Positions 53,041 to 61,857 are shown, counted from the first letter of the stretch. The stretch is 64,000 nucleotides of DNA from Mycolicibacterium helvum (GCF_010731895.1 NZ_AP022596.1:4836001-4900000); one strand, 5' to 3'. Numbers and translations: made by a program. Notes: a model not told the origin generated them from the sequence alone.

Positions 53041-56000
53041 CGGCGGATCCTGGTCGCCAGGTGCACGATAGTGCCGGTGGTGTCTTGCAGGATCGACACA
53101 TCCTCCATCAGAGCCTGCATGATCTGAATGCCTTTGCCGCGGTGGCTATAACCGGTCTGCTTGGGTTTCCACGACCCGGTGTCAATGATTGTCAGGCGCA
53201 GCTGGTCGACTTCCGAGGTGGCGTGCAGGGTGATCGTGCCGCCGTCGATATGGCGATAGCCGTGCTCGATGGAGTTGGTGACGGCTTCGCCGGCGGCGAC
53301 CAACACGTCCTGCGCCTGATCCTGGTTGATCCCCGCCGCAATCAGCCAGTCCCGCAGCGCTTTGCGTGCCGGTGCCAGGTGTAGGGGATCGGCGGGGATC
53401 GTCACTTCCAGTGGAGCGGGATGTCGGTAGAGCAGTACCGCGACATCGTCCTGGTAGCCGCCCGGCGGTGACAGGCGCGCCATGATCTGGTCGGCCAGTG
53501 GGTCGAGATCCAGTGTGCTGTCGTCGCGAATGAGGTTCGCCGCCCGATCGATTCCGTCGTCGAGCGAACGGCGGCGGCGCTCAATCAGGCCATCGGTGTA
53601 GAGCAGTAGCGTGGCCTGCGCCGGTACGATCAGCTGAGCCTGGGGACGCTCCCGGTCCGGTCGGATGCCCAGCGCGATGGAATGACCGCCCTCGAGCAGT
53701 TGGGTGGAGCCGTCGGCGCAGACCAGGATCGCCGGCGGGTGACCGGCACTGGAATAGTTCAGTTCACCGGTGTCGGGATTCAGGATCGCGCAGAACGCGG
53801 TGGTGGACTGGGCGCCGGGCAGGCGCGCGGCGAAGCGGTCCAGGCCCGCCAATGCCGCTGCAGGACTTGAATTTTCGAGTAGCAGAGCACGGCAGGCGCT
53901 GCGCAGCTGCCCCATCACGGTGGCCGCGCTCAGGTCGTGGCCGACGCAGTCGCCGACGACCAGGGCGATGCGACCGTCGTCGAGTGCGATCACGTCATAC
54001 CAGTCGCCGCCGACCTGAAGCGGATGCGATGCGGGTTGGTAGCGCACTGCGAAACCGGCGGGCAGGTAGGCTGGGCCCAGAATCGAGTGTTGAAGTGCCA
54101 GAGCAGTTTCCCGCTGTTGATCCACCTGGTGGACGCGTTGCAGGCCCTGCCCCAGACGCCCGGCCAGTACGGTCAGCAAGGTTTGGTCTTCGGAGGTGAA
54201 GGGTCGTTCGGCGGGGAGGTCGATCCAGATCACCAGGATGCCGCGCGGGTGCTGAAGTGCGATGCCCGCCGAGCCGGCAATGCCGGTGTCGGCGGTCAGC
54301 AGATCCCCAGTGTTGCCCAGCGAGGTCATCCGCTCTCGAACTGCCGCAGGCAGGGCCGACCACTGCGCTTTGTCGGTGTCGCCGACGAGTTCGGCGGTGT
54401 CCGATCCGGCGAAGACCGCGGCCGACACGCGGCGGGCCGACCACAGCGCCCGCAGTTGTTCGATCGCGCCGCGCAATGCGTCGTCAGTGGTATCTGACTG
54501 TGCGAGTTGCTGATTCAGGGCGGCAAGGGCGGCCTGGCGTTGCCCGCTGTAATGCTCCGCTGTGACGTCGCGGAACGTCCCCACCATCACGCCGCGGCCG
54601 GTATCGGGGTCCTCGGCATGGGCGATGTTCGCTGTGATCCACACCCGGTGGCCGTCGCGGTGATTCACCGGCACGGTGTAACTCCCGTGCGGGTGCGCGG
54701 GGATCCCGGCAAACGCCTCGACGATCTGCTGATGGGCTTCGGGCTGAGTCTCGGCGTCCGGCCACCACGGATGCTCCGGGGCGTAGGGCAGATCCTCGGG
54801 TCCGAAACCGAGGATCTCGGTGAAGGCGTTGTTGATCTCGATGACGGCGCCGACTTCGTCGCAGACGAAAAAGGCCTCCTGTAGGGACTCCACCAGCGCC
54901 GCGCGCCAGCGGGTGTGGTGGGTGCGCAGCCGCGCCAGCTCGATGTTGGCCCGCACCCGAGCCAGCAGATCTGCGGCGGCAAACGGTTTCACCAGATAGT
55001 CGTCGGCGCCGGCACGTAGTCCTTCGCTGGAGGCTTCCTGGCCGGCTCGGGCCGACAGCAGCAGCACCGGAACGCCGACGGTGCTGGTGTTGGTCCGCAG
55101 GGCCGCTACCAGCGCCAGCCCATCGAGGCGTGGCATCATCACGTCACTGACCACGAGATCGGGCAGTTCGGCCCGGATGCGGGCCAGCGCCTGCTGACCG
55201 TCGGCTACCGCGTCGACCCGGTAGCCGGCGCCGCGCAGCAGCCGGACCAGGTATTCACGCATGTCGGCGTTGTCGTCGGCGACCAAGACGCGTCGTGGCG
55301 CGCTGACCCCCGACGGCGGATCCGGCACCTCCGACATGTGGTCGGCATCGTTGTCGGGCAGCCAGCGCAGGGCTTCCTGCACATAGGGTTCGGCGATTCC
55401 GGAGGATCCCAGCCCCGCCCCCGCCGGGGTGACTGCGTCGGCGGGCAGATGGGCCGATCCCATCGGCAGCCGAATGGTGAACGTGGTGCCCGCACCAGCG
55501 ACGCTCTCGGCGGCGATGGTGCCGCTGTGTAGACCGACAAGTTCCTTCACCAGAGCCAGCCCGATGCCGCTGCCTTCGGTGGAGCGTGCGCGCGCATTCT
55601 CGATCCGATGGAAGCGCTCGAACAGCCGAGGCATCTCGGCGGCGGCCACGCCGATGCCGGTATCGGCGACACTGACCACCGCCTCGTCGCCGTCGCGGAA
55701 CACCCGCACCGTGATGGTGCCGTCGAAGGTGTACTTCAGTGCATTGGACAGAAGGTTGAGGATCACCTTCTCCCACATGTCGTGATCCAGATACACCGGC
55801 TCGTCCAGCGGCTGGCAGTCCACGATCAGCTGTAGGCCCGCGCGGTCGATGGCCGAGCGGAACACACTTGCCAGCTCCGCGGTCACCTCGGCCACATTCA
55901 CCGGCTCGTAGTGGGCTTGCACCCGGTTGGCCTCGATCCGGGAGAAGTCCAGCAGCGTGTTGACCAGTTTGGCCAGGCGCAGCCCGTTGCGCTGGATCAC

Positions 56001-57146
56001 GTCCAGCTCCTTCTGGACGTGCTCGTCGAGGCCGGGCGCGCGGGTGCGTAGTTCGGCAACCGGGCCCAGGATCAGGGTGATCGGCGTACGGAATTCGTGG
56101 CTGATGTTGGAGAAGAATGTCGTCTTGGCGCGGTCCAGCTCGGCGAGTTCCTCGACCCGGCGCTGCTGCTCGCCGTAACTGCGGGCGTTGGAGATCCCGG
56201 TCGCGATGTGGCCCGCGACCAGGTTGATGAAGCCGCGGTACTCGTCGTCGAACGGGCGGAAGCGATTGAGGGCGGCGACCAGGAACCCCGATGGCGTTCT
56301 GCCCTGCGCCAGCAGTGGGGTCACCACGGCCTGTAGGGGTGGGTCCTGCCATTGGCCGGTCGGCAGGTCGGTGAAGGGTTCGCCGTCGAGGTCGACCACC
56401 ACCGAACGGCCGTGACTCGGCTCGTCGACGGGCCAGACGCCGCCGCCTGCGCGCAGCACTGCCGGGGCGGCTGGGTGGCCGGCGGCGATTCCGCTGGAAT
56501 CGGCCAGGCGCGCGGTGCCGTCGGCGTCGAACAGGTAGGTCAGCGTGAACGGCAGGTCACGCGGGTTGTGCTCGAGGTGGCGGGCCGCAAAGGCCAGCAT
56601 TTCCTGCTCGGTTCGCACCACCGATGGATCAGAGCCCAGGTCGCGCAGCGTGGCCATCCGCCGGCCGCCGATCACCCGGTCGGTGTCTTCGCTGACGACG
56701 CAGAGCATCCCGACGACGTCCCCGGTGTCGTCGCGCAGGGGACTGTAGGAGAACGTGTGATAGGTCTCCTCGGGGTAGCCGGAGCGCTCCAGGAACAGCA
56801 GGAGCGCCTCGTCCCAGGTTGATTCGGCGGTGGTCAGCACCCGGTCGATGCGGGGACCGATGTCGTCCCAGATCTCTGCCCACACCTCCCGCGCGGGCCG
56901 GCCCAACGCCCAGGGGTACTTGCGGCCGAGCGTGTCCCGCCGGTAGGCGTCGTTGCAGAAGAACGTCAGGTCGGGTCCCCAGGCCATCCACATCGGGAAG
57001 CGGGAGGACAGCAGGATGCTGACCGCGGTCCGCAGGCTTTGGGGCCAGTCGGTCGACGCCCCCAGCGGAGTCGCAGCCCAGTCCACTTGGGCCAGATGGT
57101 GACCGACATGATCGGCGGGGCCGGAGGCCGAACCAACGTCCACCAA
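53037..57146 (-). CDS. Hybrid histidine kinase fused to PP2C phosphatase and RsbW-like kinase
   Basis: A 1369-residue cytosolic protein. Order: PAS-like head (~20-160), GAF-like (~180-325), HisKA with His350 (NISHEFRTP), HATPase (N468, DTGIG, GSGIGLALVK; to ~562), receiver domain 617-740 with Asp668 (VVSDVMMP) and Lys720, PAS (~745-865), GAF-like (~875-1005), SpoIIE-type PP2C (~1015-1240; GGDWYDV, GDCVGHD, QDDVAVLLY) and an RsbW/SpoIIAB-type ATPase (~1245-1369; GEAVTNSIEHG, IDTG, RGKGI). All catalytic residues look intact. It could couple a sensed signal by phosphorelay to reversible phosphorylation of the STAS protein that follows, and so to a sigma factor. Rv1364c has only the PAS-PP2C-RsbW-STAS part. 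No membrane segment. GTG or ATG start near 57146; CCTTTCGG-type context gives AAAGGACC just upstream. Confidence 0.92.
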   Translation of the reverse strand: MVDVGSASGPADHVGHHLAQVDWAATPLGASTDWPQSLRTAVSILLSSRFPMWMAWGPDLTFFCNDAYRRDTLGRKYPWALGRPAREVWAEIWDDIGPRIDRVLTTAESTWDEALLLFLERSGYPEETYHTFSYSPLRDDTGDVVGMLCVVSEDTDRVIGGRRMATLRDLGSDPSVVRTEQEMLAFAARHLEHNPRDLPFTLTYLFDADGTARLADSSGIAAGHPAAPAVLRAGGGVWPVDEPSHGRSVVVDLDGEPFTDLPTGQWQDPPLQAVVTPLLAQGRTPSGFLVAALNRFRPFDDEYRGFINLVAGHIATGISNARSYGEQQRRVEELAELDRAKTTFFSNISHEFRTPITLILGPVAELRTRAPGLDEHVQKELDVIQRNGLRLAKLVNTLLDFSRIEANRVQAHYEPVNVAEVTAELASVFRSAIDRAGLQLIVDCQPLDEPVYLDHDMWEKVILNLLSNALKYTFDGTITVRVFRDGDEAVVSVADTGIGVAAAEMPRLFERFHRIENARARSTEGSGIGLALVKELVGLHSGTIAAESVAGAGTTFTIRLPMGSAHLPADAVTPAGAGLGSSGIAEPYVQEALRWLPDNDADHMSEVPDPPSGVSAPRRVLVADDNADMREYLVRLLRGAGYRVDAVADGQQALARIRAELPDLVVSDVMMPRLDGLALVAALRTNTSTVGVPVLLLSARAGQEASSEGLRAGADDYLVKPFAAADLLARVRANIELARLRTHHTRWRAALVESLQEAFFVCDEVGAVIEINNAFTEILGFGPEDLPYAPEHPWWPDAETQPEAHQQIVEAFAGIPAHPHGSYTVPVNHRDGHRVWITANIAHAEDPDTGRGVMVGTFRDVTAEHYSGQRQAALAALNQQLAQSDTTDDALRGAIEQLRALWSARRVSAAVFAGSDTAELVGDTDKAQWSALPAAVRERMTSLGNTGDLLTADTGIAGSAGIALQHPRGILVIWIDLPAERPFTSEDQTLLTVLAGRLGQGLQRVHQVDQQRETALALQHSILGPAYLPAGFAVRYQPASHPLQVGGDWYDVIALDDGRIALVVGDCVGHDLSAATVMGQLRSACRALLLENSSPAAALAGLDRFAARLPGAQSTTAFCAILNPDTGELNYSSAGHPPAILVCADGSTQLLEGGHSIALGIRPDRERPQAQLIVPAQATLLLYTDGLIERRRRSLDDGIDRAANLIRDDSTLDLDPLADQIMARLSPPGGYQDDVAVLLYRHPAPLEVTIPADPLHLAPARKALRDWLIAAGINQDQAQDVLVAAGEAVTNSIEHGYRHIDGGTITLHATSEVDQLRLTIIDTGSWKPKQTGYSHRGKGIQIMQALMEDVSILQDTTGTIVHLATRIRR

Positions 57147-57246
57147 GGGTCCTTTCGGCCAGATCCGGCGTTGTGCGATCAGCGAACGGAGTTCACATTA
57201 CGGCCCCTTCGCTAAACCAGGGGCGGAGTCGGCGCACTGCGTGGGC

Positions 57247-57798
57247 CTAAAGCGGCCGGACCATCACGAAGTCGTGTTCGGTGTGCGCGCCGAGCTGGAA
57301 GGTCTTGGTGCCGGCGATGCTGAAGCCGTTCTTGGTATAGAACCGTTGCGCCCGTTCGTTTCTCTGATTCACCCCAAGCCACAGGCAGCGGGCTCCGGTG
57401 GCCGAGGCGCGGTCGACGGCGGTGGACAGCAGGGCCGCGGCGACTCCCGAGCCGTGGCTGTCGGCCAGCACGTAGATCTTGGACAGTTCGACCGCGGGCC
57501 GCATCGTCACCGCCGCCGCGACATTGGGGTCCTCGCCGACGCCTTCGATGAGGATGGCGTAGCCGACGAGTCGGCCGCCGTCCCGGGCCGCCAGCACGAT
57601 GCGCGACGGGTCGGCCAGGTAGTCCACGAAGCGCTGTGCTGACAGGTTGGCCCCGATGAAGGCCGCGACGTCCTCGGGCGGCGCCGAGGGCGGGCAGGCG
57701 AGCGGGAAGGTGGCGGCGGCCAGGTCGGCGAGCTCGTCGACGTCGGTGGCGGTGGCATCGCCGAGCTCGTGTCGGTCGAATGAGTTCAACAGTCCCAT
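57247..57798 (-). CDS. GNAT-family N-acetyltransferase (Rv2669-like)
   Basis: A 183-residue GNAT protein: VELSKIYVLADSHGSGVAAALLSTAVDRA contains the acetyl-CoA loop (S-H-G-S-G-V-A variant of Q/RxxGxG/A), followed by GARCLWLGVNQRNERAQRFYTKNGF, motif B. Substrate unknown. ATG 57798 has GGAGG immediately upstream, an unusually tight spacing. It follows the island gene at 57829 on the same strand. Confidence 0.87.
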   Translation of the reverse strand: MGLLNSFDRHELGDATATDVDELADLAAATFPLACPPSAPPEDVAAFIGANLSAQRFVDYLADPSRIVLAARDGGRLVGYAILIEGVGEDPNVAAAVTMRPAVELSKIYVLADSHGSGVAAALLSTAVDRASATGARCLWLGVNQRNERAQRFYTKNGFSIAGTKTFQLGAHTEHDFVMVRPL

Positions 57799-57828
57799 CC
57801 TCCGGTGAACGCTGTGTGTGGCGACTGG

Positions 57829-59085
57829 CTATCTGGAGGATAGCGGCCGGTTCACGGCGAACTCGCTCAACGACTTTGACGCGACCGTGCGGTGCCGGCC
57901 GATCCGGACAGCATGCGGATAGGACTCGTCGCGATGTTGGAACGACAGGATCTCTGGATTGAGCACGATCCCGTCTCGGATCTCGACGGCCCGAGCGATT
58001 GTCGGGCTCGTTTTCCATGCCGCCGGCCCCGCCAACAGGACCTCGAGGTGTGGCAACAGTGCCTCGCTGATCTCCCAGGTGGCGGAGTTCCACAAGTAGG
58101 ACGGGCTGTGGTCGACGGCGTAGTAGTGCACGCCGTCTGCCACCTCGATGATCGGGTGGGTGAAGGAGGTTGGGTGCGCCCAGTCAAAGCCCATGTCCAC
58201 GTCGCACGAGACATCGATGATCAGGCTGCCGGGTGCGAACGCGCCGAGTTCTTTTTCGGTGACGAAGATCAGCGGCGCGCCAGGATCCTGCAGAACACAG
58301 TTGACGACGATGTCGTTGTCGGCGAGGTAGCGGGCCACCGGGATCGGGCCGTCTCCTGCGTCGGCCCAGACCCGGTCGGGCCTGCCTGGGTGATGTCCCA
58401 TCTGGATGATCTGGGTGGAGTGGATCGGTGACCCGACGGCGGCGACGTCACGGTTGGTCAGAACCCGAACGTCGTCGACGCCGTGGGCGTTCAGCGCGGT
58501 GACGGCGCCGCGGGCGGTCGCGCCGAACCCGATGACGGCGGCCCGCAGCCGACGACCATAACTGCCGGTGACCCCGACCAGTTGCATGGCGTGCAGCACT
58601 GAGCAGTAGCCCGCAAGCTCGTTGTTCTTGTGAAAGACGTGTAGCGCGAACCCGCCGTCTGGTCGCCAGTGATTCATCGCCTCGAAGGCGATCAGCGTCA
58701 GCTGCCGGTCGATGGCCACCTGTGTGAGCGCGACATCCTGTACGCAGTGCGGCCACCCCAAAACGACTTGCCGCTCTTTGACTTCCGCGAGGTCCTCGGC
58801 CTGGACTTTGGGCAGCAGAATGACGTCGCAGTCGGCGAGGAGCTGCGTGCGGGTGCCGATTCCACCGACGAGCTCGCGCAGCGCGTCATCGGTGGCGCCG
58901 AAGTCCGAGCCGTAGCCATGCTCAAGGAATATCCGCGATCGCAGCTCAGGATCGATTCTGCTCAGATGCGCTGGATGGATCGGCAGTCGCCGCTCGTTCT
59001 CCTTGCGGGAGTGAGCGAGAATACCGAGCGAAAGCGGTTGTGCATTAATATTTTTGGGCCCTCGATTACGGGGCCTTGGCAGCAC
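57829..59085 (-). CDS. Alanine dehydrogenase/transhydrogenase-family oxidoreductase, carboxyethylornithine-synthase-like
   Basis: A 418-residue protein of the AlaDH/PNT family. The N-terminal block LGILAHSRKENERRLPIHPAHL matches the substrate-binding head of alanine/saccharopine/N5-(carboxyethyl)ornithine synthase relatives. The NAD(P) site is RLRAAVIGFGATARGAVTALNAHG. Further blocks: IAFEAMNHW, CDVDMGFDWAHPTSFTHPI and VHYYAVDHSPSYLWNSATWEISEALLPHLE. The closest activities are reductive condensation of an amino acid with a keto acid; the exact substrate cannot be read. The ATG at 59085 is the only in-frame choice before the conserved block. Not part of the M. tuberculosis order as I recall it. 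Confidence 0.75.
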   Translation of the reverse strand: MLPRPRNRGPKNINAQPLSLGILAHSRKENERRLPIHPAHLSRIDPELRSRIFLEHGYGSDFGATDDALRELVGGIGTRTQLLADCDVILLPKVQAEDLAEVKERQVVLGWPHCVQDVALTQVAIDRQLTLIAFEAMNHWRPDGGFALHVFHKNNELAGYCSVLHAMQLVGVTGSYGRRLRAAVIGFGATARGAVTALNAHGVDDVRVLTNRDVAAVGSPIHSTQIIQMGHHPGRPDRVWADAGDGPIPVARYLADNDIVVNCVLQDPGAPLIFVTEKELGAFAPGSLIIDVSCDVDMGFDWAHPTSFTHPIIEVADGVHYYAVDHSPSYLWNSATWEISEALLPHLEVLLAGPAAWKTSPTIARAVEIRDGIVLNPEILSFQHRDESYPHAVRIGRHRTVASKSLSEFAVNRPLSSR

Positions 59086-59119
59086 CGATGCTTTGACTCT
59101 ACGCCGTGGGCTGAGAGAT

Positions 59120-59132
59120 CTTGAAAATCAAG
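59120..59132. promoter_or_regulatory. Short AT-rich inverted repeat in the divergent promoter region
   Basis: CTTGA-AAA-TCAAG is a perfect 5-bp inverted repeat between the minus-strand dehydrogenase (start 59085) and the plus-strand small gene (start 59244). It is the only symmetrical element I see in the 158-base gap; it may be an operator. Confidence 0.3.
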
Positions 59133-59243
59133 GCGATTCATACCACGCAGGTCATAGCCAACCTCAGTGGCGGGAATGGGAGTACTGTCGAGTTCACCGG
59201 GCAGCTCGATTACGAGCGGACATGCTCGTCAAAGAAGGAAACC

Positions 59244-59402
59244 ATGGCTTCGCCAACAACGGTCCGTACGCCGTACCTCCATCGTCTTGATCTGGTTACG
59301 GAGATCATCAAGGCTCATTCCAAACTCGGCGACAAGGCTGCGAGCGAAGTTGCGGTGAACGTGCTGCATGCGCTCAATTCGATCCCTGAGAAGGTGCGCT
59401 GA
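59244..59402 (+). CDS. Small helical protein, DUF6307-like
   Basis: A 52-residue protein, MASPTTVRTPYLHRLDLV then ~30 residues predicted as two helices (TEIIKAHSKLGDKAASEVAVNVLHALNSIPEKVR is the remainder in two parts). The Y..RL.LV..II..HS.LGD.AA.E.AV.VL..LN.IPEKVR pattern is what I recall for DUF6307, a family of tiny mycobacterial proteins with no known function. AAGAAGGAAACC precedes the ATG. GC here is 50-58%, below the neighbours. Confidence 0.65.
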   Translation: MASPTTVRTPYLHRLDLVTEIIKAHSKLGDKAASEVAVNVLHALNSIPEKVR

Positions 59403-59412
59403 GGTTTCGACC

Positions 59413-59610
59413 ATGACCGTTACTGTGACGCTGCTCGACGGCGAATGCGAAGAATACATGCGTTTCGGTGACTCGTATGTCAAGCACAACGATGGTTCGC
59501 TCGACGTCGTACGACGAGGCGAGAAAAAGCCGCACCGCTACGAATCAGGGCAGTGGACCCAGGTGGTCGGCGACGAAAAAGCATGGAAGAAACCCCGACT
59601 CTGGGGTTGA
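59413..59610 (+). CDS. Small beta-rich protein of unknown function
   Basis: A 65-residue protein starting MTVTVTLLDGECEEYMRFGD. Alternating hydrophobic residues (SYVKHNDGSLDVVRR, YESGQWTQVV) suggest a small beta-sheet fold; the end is basic with KKPRLWG. One Cys at position 12. It begins 10 bases after the preceding small gene, with TGAGG as a weak ribosome site, so the two are a likely operon. I do not recognise a family. Confidence 0.6.
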   Translation: MTVTVTLLDGECEEYMRFGDSYVKHNDGSLDVVRRGEKKPHRYESGQWTQVVGDEKAWKKPRLWG

Positions 59611-59624
59611 TCAACGCGTTTCGC

Positions 59625-61010
59625 TCAACGATGTTGGTGACCAAACGATTTGCCCTGCTCACTCCACGCGGGTGATGGCATATCGCAGTCGCGGGCCAAC
59701 AGGTCTGCGGTGGTCTCGCGCCGGATGAGCTGGTGGCATCGGCCGCCGGTGACGGCGACCAGCGGTGGGCGGCCCACGGTGTTGTAGCTCGACGCCATGC
59801 TGTGGTGATAGGCGCCGGTACAGGCCACGGCCAGCAGATCGCCGGGGTGGATGTCGGCGGGCAGTTGCACGCCGCGGGCAATCACATCGCCGGCCTCGCA
59901 ATGCCGGCCGACGACGGTTACCGTCGTGCTGGGTGTGGCCGTATGCCGGTTCGCCAGTGTGACAGTGTATTTCGCGCCGTAGAGAGCCACCCGAGGGTTG
60001 TCGCTCATCCCACCGTCGACAGCGACAAACGTATGCCCGCCGGGCTGGGACTTGACTGCCACTACCCGATAGAGGGTGATGCCGGCGCGGGCGCTGATTG
60101 CCCTGCCCGGTTCGACCGTCAGCGCGGGGCGGGGAAAATTCGCAGCCGCACAGGCGGATTCAAGGCTGTGCTCGACGATGTCACCGAACCGCGCGAGGTC
60201 GAATTCGGGATCGCCTGCGACGTAGGGCACCGCGTGCCCGCCGCCGATGTTGAGCTCGGCCAGGGTGACCCCGAACCGAGTCCGGATATCGGCCATCACG
60301 GCGATCATCCGCGTGATGGCCTGCCCGTAGAGGGTGGGGTCGGCGACCTGGGATCCGATGTGGCAGTGCAGGCCGGCCATTGACAAGCACGGTTGGTGCA
60401 CGATGCGGCCGGCGGCGTCCAGGGCCTGGTCGCCGCCGATGGTGAAGCCGAACTTCTGGCCGTCGACCCCAGTAGTGACTGCGGGGTGGCCGCCGATGTC
60501 CACGCCGGGAATTACGCGCAGCAGCACCGTTTGGCGCCGGCGAACCTGACCGGCCAGAAAGGCGATCTCCAGCGGAGAATCCACGACCACCCGGCCGACA
60601 CCGGCCGCCGCTGCGTCGCGGAGTTCGTCGGGTGTTTTGGCGTTGCCGTGCAGGATGATTCGGGCCGGATCCAAGCCGGCGGCCAGGGCGGTGGCAAGCT
60701 CACCACCCGAGCACACGTCGAGCCCGAGGCCTTCCTGGTCGATCCATCGGACGACGGTAGTGGTCAGCAGCGACTTGCCGGCGTACGCGATCGATACGCC
60801 GGGAAGGGCGGCGCGGTAGCGGCGGATCCGGGCGCGGAAGTCTTCTTCGTCCAGGACGTAGGTGGGGGTTCGGAATTCGTCGGCGACCTCGGTCAGTGGC
60901 ACCCCGCCGACGCAGAGCTGACCGAGGTCGTCTATGTGTGTGCTCGACGGCCACAGTCGCCGTTCGAGACCGGCGTGGCCAAGGGAGGGCAGTAACTCCG
61001 AAAGCGTCAT
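59625..61010 (-). CDS. Diaminopimelate-decarboxylase-like PLP enzyme (LysA paralogue)
   Basis: A 461-residue fold-type III PLP decarboxylase. The PLP Lys is in SIAYAGKSLLTT (LysA: YAAKAF), LGLDVCSGGELATALAAG and GLHCHIGSQVAD follow. NIGGGHAVPY, VEPGRAISARAG, DGGMSDNPRVALYGAKY and the catalytic Cys in GRHCEAGDVI are all present, so it should be active on DAP or a related D-amino-acid carboxylate. It is not at the mycobacterial lysA-argS-thrA locus, and its partners are the AlaDH/PNT-type enzyme and the small genes, so a biosynthetic role other than lysine supply is possible. Start is ATG 61010. Confidence 0.85.
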   Translation of the reverse strand: MTLSELLPSLGHAGLERRLWPSSTHIDDLGQLCVGGVPLTEVADEFRTPTYVLDEEDFRARIRRYRAALPGVSIAYAGKSLLTTTVVRWIDQEGLGLDVCSGGELATALAAGLDPARIILHGNAKTPDELRDAAAAGVGRVVVDSPLEIAFLAGQVRRRQTVLLRVIPGVDIGGHPAVTTGVDGQKFGFTIGGDQALDAAGRIVHQPCLSMAGLHCHIGSQVADPTLYGQAITRMIAVMADIRTRFGVTLAELNIGGGHAVPYVAGDPEFDLARFGDIVEHSLESACAAANFPRPALTVEPGRAISARAGITLYRVVAVKSQPGGHTFVAVDGGMSDNPRVALYGAKYTVTLANRHTATPSTTVTVVGRHCEAGDVIARGVQLPADIHPGDLLAVACTGAYHHSMASSYNTVGRPPLVAVTGGRCHQLIRRETTADLLARDCDMPSPAWSEQGKSFGHQHR

Positions 61011-61093
61011 GACTCAATCGATACGCCGGCGCCAGCCCGGGGTTGGGCTGTCTTGACGATGTTCTGACACCGCTAGCGCCCAATATTGATGGT

Positions 61094-61828
61094 TCAGGAC
61101 TCCCGGGTCGTCGTGATCGCGACGAGGGTCTTGGCGATGTCGGCCTCGGCGCGGGCCTTGTCGAAGCCGAGCCGGCGCAGGGTGCCGTCGTCGTTCTCGG
61201 CCTCCATCAGCGCCAACAGAATGTGTTCGGTGCCAACGTAGTTGTGGCCCAGTCGAAGCGCTTCACGGAAGGTCAGCTCCAGGACCTTGCGGGCCTGGGC
61301 GTCGAACGGGATCAGGGCGGGCATGTCGGCGGCCGGCGGCGGCAAGGTGATGGTGGCGCGCACCGCCTCTTGGGTGATCTGCTGGGCTCGCAGCAGGGGA
61401 GTGGCCAGTGCGGCTGGATCGGTGAGCAGACCCAGCAGCAGATGGTCCGCGGTGATCTCGGCGTTGCCGGCTTTGTGGGCAGCGTTCTGGGCGGCGACGA
61501 CCGCGCCGCGGGCCCGTGGGGTGAAGCGGGCGAATCCCTGGGCGGGGTCGAGGTCGATCGCGTCGAGGTTGGTCATCTTGGGTACGAATCGCTTTTGGGC
61601 CGCCTGTTTGGTGACGCCCATGCTCTTGCCGATGTCGGTCCAGGAGGCGCCCGAGCGGCGAGCCTGGTCGACGAAGTGGCCGATGAGGTGATCGGCGAGG
61701 TCGCCGAGCGCCTCGGCGGTCAGCACGGCGTCGGCCAGCTGCTCGAGGGTGTTGGTGTGGACGCGTTTGATCCCGTCGATGAGGTCGTCGAGGCGAACGG
61801 GGTAGGCGATGCGGGCCGGGTCGTCCAT
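61094..61828 (-). CDS. clpC2: ClpC2, Clp-N-domain protein with a DNA-binding N-terminus
   Basis: A 244-residue protein lacking any ATPase module. Residues ~61-81 (ASWTDIGKSMGVTKQAAQKRF) form a clear helix-turn-helix. Residues ~100-235 are two Clp-N repeats (FTPRARGAVVAAQNAAHKAGNAEITADHLLLGLL; FREALRLGHNYVGTEHILLALM) resembling the ClpC1 N-terminal domain that binds cyclomarin-type antibiotics. It corresponds to Rv2667. Literature as I recall it describes ClpC2 as a decoy that protects ClpC1 and controls its own gene. The promoter here fits this well. Confidence 0.92.
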   Translation of the reverse strand: MDDPARIAYPVRLDDLIDGIKRVHTNTLEQLADAVLTAEALGDLADHLIGHFVDQARRSGASWTDIGKSMGVTKQAAQKRFVPKMTNLDAIDLDPAQGFARFTPRARGAVVAAQNAAHKAGNAEITADHLLLGLLTDPAALATPLLRAQQITQEAVRATITLPPPAADMPALIPFDAQARKVLELTFREALRLGHNYVGTEHILLALMEAENDDGTLRRLGFDKARAEADIAKTLVAITTTRES

Positions 61829-61829
61829 G

Positions 61830-61848
61830 CGTCAACCGTAAGTTGACG
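61830..61848. promoter_or_regulatory. ClpC2 operator 1, overlapping the -10 element
   Basis: CGTCAAC-CGTAA-GTTGACG is a perfect 7-bp inverted repeat that begins 1 base upstream of the clpC2 ATG. On the minus strand it contains TACGGT (61840-61835), a -10 element ending 6 bases before the ATG, so a leaderless transcript is expected. Confidence 0.75.
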
Positions 61849-61857
61849 ATTGGGATT

